The position numbers were made by a program, and so were the translations under genes. The notes below the pieces were generated by a model. That model was not told where the DNA came from. It worked only from the letters and a program-made list of their open reading frames with translations, and searched no databases. Below, piece by piece: positions 56,779 through 64,000 of a stretch of DNA of 64,000 nt. Position 1 is the stretch's first letter. Each line of letters starts with the position of its first letter. This stretch comes from Shewanella sp. 10N.286.48.A6 (GTDB lineage: Bacteria; Pseudomonadota; Gammaproteobacteria; Enterobacterales; Shewanellaceae), in contig NZ_MCVI01000028.1 in assembly GCF_002873135.1 (NCBI RefSeq), forward strand, positions 1 through 64,000, in the 5' to 3' direction.

Positions 56779-59310
56779 TTAAGCTGTTGCAATTTGTACA
56801 CGGTTGGTATGTTGTGGGTTACCTTTAGTCACCGGAGTTGGGTGATACTTAGTTAACGTATTAATGCAGCCCCCAATATCGATGATGTGACCTGAGTTAC
56901 CAATACGGCCTGCTGGATCTGGTGTATACCAAGCGCCTTGACCAACCATTGCCACACCTGGTGCCACACGTGGTGTGACACGAACAGGTAATTCAATTGT
57001 GCCGCGATCATTCCATACTTGTGCTTTTGCCCCTTGGGTAATACCTCTGGCATTGGCATCTTTTGGGTTCATCCATACTGCATCTTCAACCGCTTCACGT
57101 AACCAAGGTACGTTGTGGTAGCTTGAGTGAGTACGGCCTTTAGTATGGAAACCACATAGCTGTAATGGGTAATCTTTCGCTGCTTCTTCATCTTCGAAGC
57201 CATCCCATGTCACTACATATTTTGGTAGCGGAGTAATTTCATCGCCATCAAGTAAGGTCCAAGTAGCGGCTTTTTTAGCTAAAGACACTGAGTAGATTTC
57301 AATTTTGCCACTGATGGTAGGTCTTGGTGCTGCTGCAGGATTAGCTACATAGTCTTTTAAGGCAACAACAGTGTTAGCCATATACTTTCTGAATAAGCCC
57401 ACTTCTTGCGCTTCGCCATAGGTAGCTGGCATATCAACATCAGTATTTGCAGCGCGGGTACCAGCGTAAATCTCTTCACACCAATCACGGCCTGTTTTAC
57501 CTTCAGTATATTCGCCGCCTTTACCCATTTTGTCTGCAATACCAGCACAGATGTCATACATTGATTTTGCATCACCTAGCGGGTTAAGCGATGAACTCAT
57601 CATGGTTGCATAAGCCATTTGACCTGATGCATAGCTGTCATCGGCAAGATCTTCTGACTCAAGCCAAGTGGTATCAGGCAGAATAATATCGGCGTATCGA
57701 GCTGAAGGCGTCATCCAGCAATCACAAACAACAATCAGCTCACATTTACTCTCATCAGCGAGGATTTCAGCGGTGCCGTTACTATCAGAGTGTTGGTTGA
57801 TCAAGATGTTACTTGAAGTATTAATGATCACTTTGATGTTGCTGTTTAACTTGGCACTGTTGTTGTCTTCGATTTCATTTAAGGCGTTGCTAGCGTAACG
57901 AACGCCGTCAGTGGTGCCAGTAAATTCTTCACCACGGACAATGGCATCAGACCAAGAGAAACAAGGAATGGTAATATCAACTGGGTTGTTACCAGCTGGC
58001 AAACCACCACCAAGTGGGAACTGGTTGCTTGATGGCATGGCACCGGTGCTAACACCCGCTTGGCCGAGTTTACCTGTCATAATGGCAAGCATATAAACTG
58101 CGCGAGTATTTTGGTCACCGTTAGCATGACGGCTGACACCTGCGCCGGCAGAGATGTATGGAGCTTTAGCATTCATTAACTTGGTTGCAAGTTCACGAAT
58201 GTTGTCAGCGGTAACACCACAAATCTTTTCAGCCCACTCAGGGGTGCGAGCACCTTGCTCAAGATATTTACCCATGCCCATGATGTAGTCATGGTAGTTG
58301 TCTTCAGGCTCAATATATTGCGCGTGTTCATCTTGTTTAGCAGTCAGTTCAGCTTTTAATTGTACCAGTGACGCCTCGCTATAACCGACACAATGGCTTT
58401 CTAGGAAAGCGGCAGAGTTATCGTTAACCCAGCCAGTATCAATCATGTGGTGAATAACGGCTTCTGCCAGCGCAGCATCAGTACCAGGACGCACAGCTAA
58501 CCACTTGTGTTCATTACCACGCATTGAGTCGGTATAGCGCGGCTCAACCATATACACTTCGATATTATGGTTGTTATTTTCAAGCGCTTTAATGAAGTCA
58601 TAACCTTCACCAGAACCTGATTGACGAATTTCGTTTGGATTAAAACCAAAACCAATGAATAAATCACTGTTTTCGATTTCAGCCAAACTTGAACCACCAA
58701 TCGAGTCCCATTTGTCGCCATAAGTGGCCATTGCCGCCATGTAAACTTGCGACCATGAATAATCCCAATGATGGTTTAAGAATCCACCATTTAGGTTAAG
58801 TAATCGACCCCAAGTGGCAGCATTGTTTGCAAAACCGTAGTAGGCGCCAGTTCCATAGTTAAAGTAGATTGACTCGTTGCCATGTGTACTTGCTGTTTCT
58901 TGTAGTTTCGCTGCAATTTCTGCGTAAGCATCGTCCCATGAGATAGGTACAAACTTACCTTCACCACGTTTGCCAATACGCTTCATTGGGGTTTTTAAAC
59001 GATCCGGCGCATAGGTGCGTTGCTTTAAAGAGCGGCCACGGGCGCAGGCACGGATTTGGTGGTTAACCCCGTATTCGTCAGTGGTTTCGTGATCAGCTTC
59101 AATGCGGGTAATGACTCCATCACGGCTAAATACTTTAATTGGGCAGTTTGAGCCACAGTTAACCAAGCAGGCAGACCAATTCATTTGCTCATCAGCCACA
59201 GGTGGCGGAGTTGGGGTGACATTGGCATCATCTGAACTGGTTTTACAACCGGTTACCGTTGCTGCACAGCCAAGTGCTGCACTCGCTTTTAAAAAACTTC
59301 TACGTTCCAT
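56779..59310 (-). CDS. dmsA: DMSO reductase molybdopterin subunit DmsA, Tat lipoprotein
   Basis: 843 residues from ATG 59310, with AGAGGA seven bases upstream; the frame opens seven codons earlier. The leader combines a Tat motif (ERRSFLKAS) with a lipobox (TVTGC), so the enzyme is folded, exported and lipidated, as for Shewanella reductases displayed on the outer surface. The FeS-binding block CLVNCGSNCPIKVF and the molybdopterin domains (ALAEAVIHHMIDTGW, GRDWCEEIY, TKGRTHSSYHNVPW) are in the usual order. It reduces DMSO to dimethyl sulfide. Confidence 0.95.
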   Translation of the reverse strand: MERRSFLKASAALGCAATVTGCKTSSDDANVTPTPPPVADEQMNWSACLVNCGSNCPIKVFSRDGVITRIEADHETTDEYGVNHQIRACARGRSLKQRTYAPDRLKTPMKRIGKRGEGKFVPISWDDAYAEIAAKLQETASTHGNESIYFNYGTGAYYGFANNAATWGRLLNLNGGFLNHHWDYSWSQVYMAAMATYGDKWDSIGGSSLAEIENSDLFIGFGFNPNEIRQSGSGEGYDFIKALENNNHNIEVYMVEPRYTDSMRGNEHKWLAVRPGTDAALAEAVIHHMIDTGWVNDNSAAFLESHCVGYSEASLVQLKAELTAKQDEHAQYIEPEDNYHDYIMGMGKYLEQGARTPEWAEKICGVTADNIRELATKLMNAKAPYISAGAGVSRHANGDQNTRAVYMLAIMTGKLGQAGVSTGAMPSSNQFPLGGGLPAGNNPVDITIPCFSWSDAIVRGEEFTGTTDGVRYASNALNEIEDNNSAKLNSNIKVIINTSSNILINQHSDSNGTAEILADESKCELIVVCDCWMTPSARYADIILPDTTWLESEDLADDSYASGQMAYATMMSSSLNPLGDAKSMYDICAGIADKMGKGGEYTEGKTGRDWCEEIYAGTRAANTDVDMPATYGEAQEVGLFRKYMANTVVALKDYVANPAAAPRPTISGKIEIYSVSLAKKAATWTLLDGDEITPLPKYVVTWDGFEDEEAAKDYPLQLCGFHTKGRTHSSYHNVPWLREAVEDAVWMNPKDANARGITQGAKAQVWNDRGTIELPVRVTPRVAPGVAMVGQGAWYTPDPAGRIGNSGHIIDIGGCINTLTKYHPTPVTKGNPQHTNRVQIATA

Positions 59311-59343
59311 TGATATATCCTCTCGTAGCATTAACGATGCGTC

Positions 59344-61338
59344 TTAGCGCAATTGGTAGGTAAACGACAACATCACTTGGTGCGCGTTGTAGTTATGGTT
59401 GATATCGCCCAGAGTAATCATCCCCGGAATATCATTGACCCCTACGTTGGCTGCATCGGTATCGAAATAGCGTTCATAGCGGTAAGTTAATTTAAGTGCC
59501 ATTTGCTCGCTCAAGGCGTAATCGGCGTACATACTGGCACTGTGGTTGTATGAGTAATAATCCCCATACGGATTCATGGTTTCGGCGGTGACATCAGTGT
59601 TACTGACAGAGTTACTAAATAAGTAATCCACCCCTAAGGTGAGCTTGTCTTGCATTAAACCGCTATAGCTTGCGCCTGCGCCTAAGTTGATAAACTCATC
59701 TTCAACGTCAGCCATCCAATCTGCTGGGCCAAAGCTTTGGCTGCCTGCTTGATTGGAGTTAATCCATTGCTGTCCAGCAAACACGTAACCATCAACATGC
59801 TGATTAAAGGCGATGTTAAGGTTAGCGTCATAACCGTAATCTTCTGATTCAGTCAGGCCGATTTGGGTATCGTCATACTCGTCTTGGGCATAACGGCTGC
59901 TGATATCCAGACCCATCCAGTTGATAGGGCTGTAGTTCACCTTTAATTCAACGGCGTTGCGGGTGCGGTCAGCTAAGTAGTACTTGCGCAGTAGGGCGTT
60001 ATTTTCAGATGAGGTCAGCTCATTGGCTTCATAGTCAGAGCCACTGCGATTAGCGTGCTCGGCCTTAAGGTTAAAATTAACCTTGTCTAAGGCGCGGACA
60101 TTGAATTTTAGCCAAAGGTTATCGTCATTGGTTTGCTCGCGGTCACTGAAGGTACGCTCCACTTCTTTGCGGTCGTAACCTGCTTGTAAGCGGTAGCCAC
60201 TGGCGATGCGGTAACTGGCATTGACTTTATAGGTGTTACGTTCAATATCTTGCGGGGTATTTTGTCTAAAGGCCCCGGTTAAGCTATTGAAGTTGTATTG
60301 GGCAAATTCAGCGGTTGAGCTTTTATTATCACGCTTACTGTAATCAACGCTGCCGCCTAAACGTAAACGGTTAGTGAGCATCGAGGTCAGCGCAAAACGA
60401 CCATCAAGGGTGTCAATTTGACCATCCCAGTTTTGTAGCGGGTTACCCGTTACTTGAATGAGGTTGTCATCTTGTATCATACGGCCTGTCACGATGCGGC
60501 CGTTCATCACGGTGCGATTGAGCTGGTACTGACCTGATAATGCCACCTGATGGGCTTGGTTATCTGGGGCTGCTGAGTACACATCATTGGCATAAGGCAG
60601 GCTTAAGTGGTCGATATTATTTTCATAATAACTGCCAAAGTAGCTCAACTCAGTGAGCCAGTTTTCACCAGATAAGTTCACCCCAGCATCTAACTGCTTA
60701 GTGCGAGAATCGGTGGGTAAGCCGAAGTTAATCGGGCTTGGTGATACCAGGCTGGCTGATTTATGGCCGGTTTTATCTTCTTGGCTGTATTTCACAAAGG
60801 CGCCATAGAAGTCTTGACCGTACTCCATGCCGAGGGCCACTTTTTCGCGGCGCTGAGCTAAGTCAAAGCTGTTGATGGCATCAGATGGGGTTAACATGCC
60901 ATCGTTGTGCCACAGACTGCTTTCTACATCACCGGCTTTATAGGTTTTAATCGCATCATAATCGAGGCTAAATTCATACAAGCCTGCTTTACCGCCAGAC
61001 AAGTGAGCAAAGCCATTATCCATGCCTAACTGATGGGCTTGAATTCGGGCTTGATAACCAGACTCACTGTTAAAGCGCACATCACCACTGACGGCAGCAA
61101 TGCCGCCATCTTTGGCAGTGCCTAAGGCATTACCAGAGTGAATATCACTGACGTCGTTATACCCAGCAGCAACACTCACTTCACCGCGATAACCGACGAC
61201 GTTAGTGCAGCGTTTGCATTCATATTTATGGGTATTAACCGCGGCGGTATTGGCGTTGCCAACCCCGAAGTTAGCTGCCATGCCAGAGGTCGATACCGCC
61301 AGCAGTGACAGGGTAATAAGATTCAATTTAAATGACAT
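59344..61338 (-). CDS. dmsF: MtrB-type outer-membrane beta-barrel DmsF
   Basis: 664 residues from ATG 61338, GGAG nine bases upstream; an ATG at 61353 overlapping the dmsE stop (TAATG) is possible. Signal peptide (LITLSLLAVSTSGMA), then the CKRC motif typical of MtrB-family sleeves near the mature N terminus, and a long barrel of alternating strands ending in LSFTYQLR. It forms the pore that lets the decaheme cytochrome pass electrons across the outer membrane to DmsAB. Confidence 0.93.
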   Translation of the reverse strand: MSFKLNLITLSLLAVSTSGMAANFGVGNANTAAVNTHKYECKRCTNVVGYRGEVSVAAGYNDVSDIHSGNALGTAKDGGIAAVSGDVRFNSESGYQARIQAHQLGMDNGFAHLSGGKAGLYEFSLDYDAIKTYKAGDVESSLWHNDGMLTPSDAINSFDLAQRREKVALGMEYGQDFYGAFVKYSQEDKTGHKSASLVSPSPINFGLPTDSRTKQLDAGVNLSGENWLTELSYFGSYYENNIDHLSLPYANDVYSAAPDNQAHQVALSGQYQLNRTVMNGRIVTGRMIQDDNLIQVTGNPLQNWDGQIDTLDGRFALTSMLTNRLRLGGSVDYSKRDNKSSTAEFAQYNFNSLTGAFRQNTPQDIERNTYKVNASYRIASGYRLQAGYDRKEVERTFSDREQTNDDNLWLKFNVRALDKVNFNLKAEHANRSGSDYEANELTSSENNALLRKYYLADRTRNAVELKVNYSPINWMGLDISSRYAQDEYDDTQIGLTESEDYGYDANLNIAFNQHVDGYVFAGQQWINSNQAGSQSFGPADWMADVEDEFINLGAGASYSGLMQDKLTLGVDYLFSNSVSNTDVTAETMNPYGDYYSYNHSASMYADYALSEQMALKLTYRYERYFDTDAANVGVNDIPGMITLGDINHNYNAHQVMLSFTYQLR

Positions 61339-61352
61339 AATCTTGCTCTCCA

Positions 61353-62303
61353 TTAGCGTTGCAGCAGACTGCCAGCTGGGTGATTAGAACCATGAATTTG
61401 GTTGTGACAGTTAAGGCAGCTTTTTCCACCACCAAAGGCATCCATCCCCGGCTCAGGTACAACGCGAGAGGCGTGACCATCGGGTGCATGACATTGCTGA
61501 CATAACTGCGGTGCGCGGCTATCAAGCATATTGTCGTTGACGCTGCCGTGGGGGTTATGACATGACACGCAGCTTTCAGTCACCGGGGCGTGTTCCCATA
61601 GGAAGGGACCACGTTTTTCAGCGTGACAGCTATAACAGGTGTCATTAACGGTTGGTTTAACTAAGGCGTTTTCACTCATTGAACCGTGGGGAGCATGACA
61701 ATCAATACAGGTCATTTGGTCCCATTTCATTGGGTGTGATGAGCGCTTGTTCATGTCGGCTTTTTCTTGGGTGTGGCATGAAGTACAAGTGTCATTAACC
61801 GACAGTTTATCTAATGCAGGATCTGTGGCTGCGTGAATGGTGTGACAATCGCTACAGGCAATTTCTTCAAGATTATGGGTGCTGGTATGCCATGCCATTT
61901 GCTCTGGGTCGTTATGACAGCCTTGGCACACGGTGTTTTGGGTTGGAGCAGAGAGTTTACTGTCGCTGCCAAACGCAATCATCGGCTCTTTACCGCCACG
62001 GTTATGGTTACCTTGAGGGCCATGACAAGCTTCGCACTGTAGGCCTGCCATAGGTGAGTCGCTGCTGGCAATGTTACCGTGCACGCCATCAAATATGTCC
62101 ATGACGGTTTCATTTTTACGGTGACAGGTTAGGCAGTTGTCGGCGCCTTTAGGGGAGTAGTTGCCTTCAGCGAACTTCTCAACTAACTGTTGTTCTAATT
62201 GTGTTGAACTGAGGTCATCCCATGGGGTGGCATTAGCTGTTAAAACGCTGCCACCAAATAACAACAAGGTCAATAATCTGGAATAACATTTACTATGTTT
62301 CAT
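61353..62303 (-). CDS. dmsE: Decaheme c-type cytochrome DmsE (MtrA family)
   Basis: 316 residues with a signal peptide ending at ANA. Ten CxxCH heme sites: CLTCH, CEACH, CQGCH, CSDCH, CTSCH, CIDCH, CYSCH, CVSCH, CQQCH, CLNCH. Periplasmic electron carrier that takes electrons from CymA and passes them through DmsF. First gene of the operon; the promoter region with a CRP-like site lies at 62304-62488. Confidence 0.95.
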   Translation of the reverse strand: MKHSKCYSRLLTLLLFGGSVLTANATPWDDLSSTQLEQQLVEKFAEGNYSPKGADNCLTCHRKNETVMDIFDGVHGNIASSDSPMAGLQCEACHGPQGNHNRGGKEPMIAFGSDSKLSAPTQNTVCQGCHNDPEQMAWHTSTHNLEEIACSDCHTIHAATDPALDKLSVNDTCTSCHTQEKADMNKRSSHPMKWDQMTCIDCHAPHGSMSENALVKPTVNDTCYSCHAEKRGPFLWEHAPVTESCVSCHNPHGSVNDNMLDSRAPQLCQQCHAPDGHASRVVPEPGMDAFGGGKSCLNCHNQIHGSNHPAGSLLQR

Positions 62304-62408
62304 CGTGGCACCTTAATAATTTTAACCAATCTACACATACCAGTAACTAAATATATTTTACTTTTTACCTGTGTATATTTCGCCTTTTATCGTTTTCTAA
62401 AAAAAACA

Positions 62409-62432
62409 TTGTTTGAACTCGGTCACAAACAA
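62409..62432. promoter_or_regulatory. CRP-like site between dmsE and the AraC-type gene
   Basis: TTGTTTG and CAAACAA are perfect 7-bp arms around ten bases; the inner part reads TTTGA-N6-TCACA, close to the CRP half-sites TGTGA and TCACA (right half perfect). In Shewanella CRP activates anaerobic respiration genes including dms. The site could serve dmsE (start 106 bp away) or the divergent regulator. Confidence 0.6.
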
Positions 62433-62488
62433 TTTAAATGTAAAGGCAAAAAATAATGGTTGTTTTATAGTATTCACAGGAGGTGTCT

Positions 62489-63430
62489 ATGATTAAATTT
62501 TTAGTAAGACCAGCTTTAACAGCTAAAGCAATCTTAAATTATTGCCAAGATAATAATGTTATATTGCCAGAAGAGTTTGATGTAATAAGAAGTTTGTCTG
62601 ATGATGATTTAATCAGTAGCAGTGCTCCCATTAAAATGTTGGAATGTATTGAGCAACAAACAAATAACGCAGAGTTTTTTAGCGAACTAATGAAAGTATG
62701 CACAGACACTTGGCTGCAAGCATTTTATCGAATGGTACCCCCGAGAAATGATGCCGATATGGCTTCTCAGCTGGTTGATTTTTATGAAAATATTCATGGG
62801 ATGAGAATTAATCACAATTGGAGTTTAGTGGAAACGAATGAGACAGTTAGTTTAGTCTCTAAGTCTGCTTTACATGGGAAATTTAATGACTTATTACTTT
62901 ATAGTTTTTTAATTAAAATGATGAGTCAGCCAAATATTTCTGCCACAGGAACGATAGCAGCAGAGTTCAGTTTAAAGAGTGAAGAGTATTTAAAGTATTT
63001 AGATTTTCCTGTTGATACAAAATTCGGCACGAATGATACAAATGTGGGTAAGTTTGTGTTTTCTGTTTCTAAGTTGTGTGACAGTAAAGTTTATAATCCG
63101 ATGTTTCTAAGTAAAAGAATTACTGATTATGATTTGCTTATAGCGGCAAGTAATATGATCCCAATTAATAAGCTTAATATTTCTTCTTTGGCATTTATAT
63201 TAGGTATTTCACCACGTTCATTAACAAAAGTGGTTGAAGAAATGGGAATATCACTTAAGACATTAATTAATAATGTTAAATATAAAAAAGCGCGCAGATT
63301 ATTAGAAATGAATAATGGCAATATTAAGCTGACCGCGTGTGATTGTGGTTTTACCGATCAGGGCAGATTAACTAAAATCTTTAATCAAACTATGGGCATT
63401 TCCCCAAGTGAATTCTTGCTTACTAAATAA
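62489..63430 (+). CDS. AraC-family transcriptional regulator
   Basis: 313 residues from ATG 62489; AGGAGG five bases upstream sets the start. N-terminal domain of about 220 residues without an obvious cupin motif; C-terminal double HTH: FILGISPRSLTKVVEEMGISLKTLI and IKLTACDCGFTDQGRLTKIFNQTMGISPSEF. Codon use and base composition are AT-rich compared with neighbours. Placed divergent to dmsEFAB, so it may respond to a signal for that operon; this is inference. Confidence 0.88.
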   Translation: MIKFLVRPALTAKAILNYCQDNNVILPEEFDVIRSLSDDDLISSSAPIKMLECIEQQTNNAEFFSELMKVCTDTWLQAFYRMVPPRNDADMASQLVDFYENIHGMRINHNWSLVETNETVSLVSKSALHGKFNDLLLYSFLIKMMSQPNISATGTIAAEFSLKSEEYLKYLDFPVDTKFGTNDTNVGKFVFSVSKLCDSKVYNPMFLSKRITDYDLLIAASNMIPINKLNISSLAFILGISPRSLTKVVEEMGISLKTLINNVKYKKARRLLEMNNGNIKLTACDCGFTDQGRLTKIFNQTMGISPSEFLLTK

Positions 63431-63451
63431 TACCTTAGCTGCCGATGAGTG

Positions 63452-63480
63452 ACTGGTGAATCCGTTAGTTATTCACCAGT
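63452..63480. terminator. Hairpin after the AraC-type gene
   Basis: ACTGGTGAAT and ATTCACCAGT pair perfectly over 10 bp around CCGTTAGTT, 22 bases after the stop. No T-run follows on either side, so the terminator role is tentative. Confidence 0.55.
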
Positions 63481-63504
63481 GGAGCCGCATTTGCTACAGT
63501 CCTA

Positions 63505-63549
63505 ATCACTTCAACTAGTATCACTTCAACTACTATCGTTTCAACTACT
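63505..63549. repeat. 15-bp tandem repeat, three copies
   Basis: ATCACTTCAACTAGT, ATCACTTCAACTACT, ATCGTTTCAACTACT in line, followed by a truncated ATCGCAG. Lies between two convergent genes. Confidence 0.85.
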
Positions 63550-63556
63550 ATCGCAG

Positions 63557-64000
63557 TTAACATTTACCCATATTATATTGCTGTTTACGCTGTTGCTTGC
63601 GCTCAGATTCTAAACGCGCCATGGCGGTTAACACTCGTTGGCTGTTGTCTTGTAGGTTTGAGTTGGCGTATTGCGCATCATCTCTAATGGTTTGTGCATA
63701 ATGCACCGCCAACGACATAATTAACTGCTCAGGTTGTGTCAGCAGTTTATGTTCCAGCTCCTTAATAAACATCAATAAAAAGCACTGAAACAAGGTATCA
63801 AAAACCTGCTCCATATCCATGCTGTAATGTTCATTTTTAGGCTTGGGCGGTAATTCGATCATCGCGGCGATGAGGCTGCACACTGTCGAGCAAGGCGTTG
63901 CGCCGACAAATAACTCACCAATGGCCTTATCTTGGGCAAAGTACAATTGTAATTGCTGGGCAAAGTCTGCTTTGTTCCACTGCTGGGCGACGGATCGAAT
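63557..64000 (-). CDS. Partial uncharacterised protein, N terminus beyond the window
   Basis: The frame is open from the window edge to TAA at 63557, giving the last 147 residues. Contents: helical, with KPKNEHYSMDMEQVFDTLFQCFLLMF and a Gln/Lys/Arg-rich end (ESERKQQRKQQYNMGKC). No family recognised; a TTG at 63946 is inside the frame and not needed as a start. A chaperone role for the nearby reductase would be a guess. Confidence 0.6.
   Translation of the reverse strand: MRSVAQQWNKADFAQQLQLYFAQDKAIGELFVGATPCSTVCSLIAAMIELPPKPKNEHYSMDMEQVFDTLFQCFLLMFIKELEHKLLTQPEQLIMSLAVHYAQTIRDDAQYANSNLQDNSQRVLTAMARLESERKQQRKQQYNMGKC

Noticed and set aside
57668..57898. Plus-strand ORF inside dmsA (one of many antisense frames in the window)
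   Set aside because: It lies wholly inside a well-supported gene on the other strand and has no family or ribosome site; other such frames were left out for the same reason.
1..64000. tRNA, rRNA, CRISPR array, insertion sequence or prophage
   Set aside because: I saw no spaced identical repeats of CRISPR type, no transposase or integrase frame, and no rRNA or tRNA-like sequence.

Overview
The window reads as chromosomal DNA of a marine gammaproteobacterium of the genus Shewanella (Alteromonadales) or a close relative. The evidence is a DmsE-DmsF-DmsA-DmsB set for extracellular DMSO respiration (decaheme cytochrome, MtrB-type barrel, Tat-dependent lipoprotein reductase, FeS subunit), many chemotaxis and c-di-GMP proteins, moderately AT-rich DNA, and gor, prlC, rlmJ and rsmJ kept in one neighbourhood as in E. 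coli but spread apart by accessory genes. I see no rRNA, tRNA, insertion sequence, prophage or CRISPR array.

Layout. 1-11.3 kb: end of an unknown gene, a large Ig-domain lipoprotein, gor, two envelope proteins, prlC, a PilZ protein, ribB under an FMN riboswitch, a hotdog thioesterase and a 3-methyladenine glycosylase-like protein. 11.3-17.3 kb: a TetR regulator with two clear operators and an AcrAB/MexAB-type RND pump, separated by about 1 kb of structured non-coding DNA. 17.6-24.9 kb: AbgT transporter, lytic transglycosylase, M28 peptidase with an altered metal ligand, small lipoprotein, rlmJ, rsmJ. 24.9-32.8 kb: second large lipoprotein, VF530-type protein, BamA-like barrel, DUF3108 protein, TPR-GGDEF protein.

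32.9-36.9 kb: a tight three-gene operon (HAD phosphatase, GT-A glycosyltransferase, GH13 phosphorylase) that probably makes and recycles the compatible solute glucosylglycerate. 37-47.2 kb: two chemoreceptors flank a block in which two duplicated DUF4870 genes, each with a conserved promoter and leader, bracket a RegB/RegA-like redox two-component pair; a Bax-inhibitor-1-like protein, a GNAT, an FMN reductase and a LysR regulator follow. 47.6-55.2 kb: Tat-exported VOC protein, DUF2937, peroxiredoxin, flavohaemoglobin with an NsrR-like site, envZ-ompR (envZ lacks a standard start codon where the family begins), a duplicated-domain secreted protein and greB.

55.3-64 kb: a DmsB paralogue, the dmsEFAB operon, a divergent AraC-type regulator with a CRP-like site between, and a partial unknown gene running off the end.

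The main leads beyond routine annotation are the duplicated DUF4870 leader with a shared micro-ORF/hairpin, the TetR operators next to a small hairpin-ended transcript candidate, the glucosylglycerate operon, the non-canonical envZ start, and a repeated W-x-[IV/T]-T type segment shared by the two large lipoproteins.
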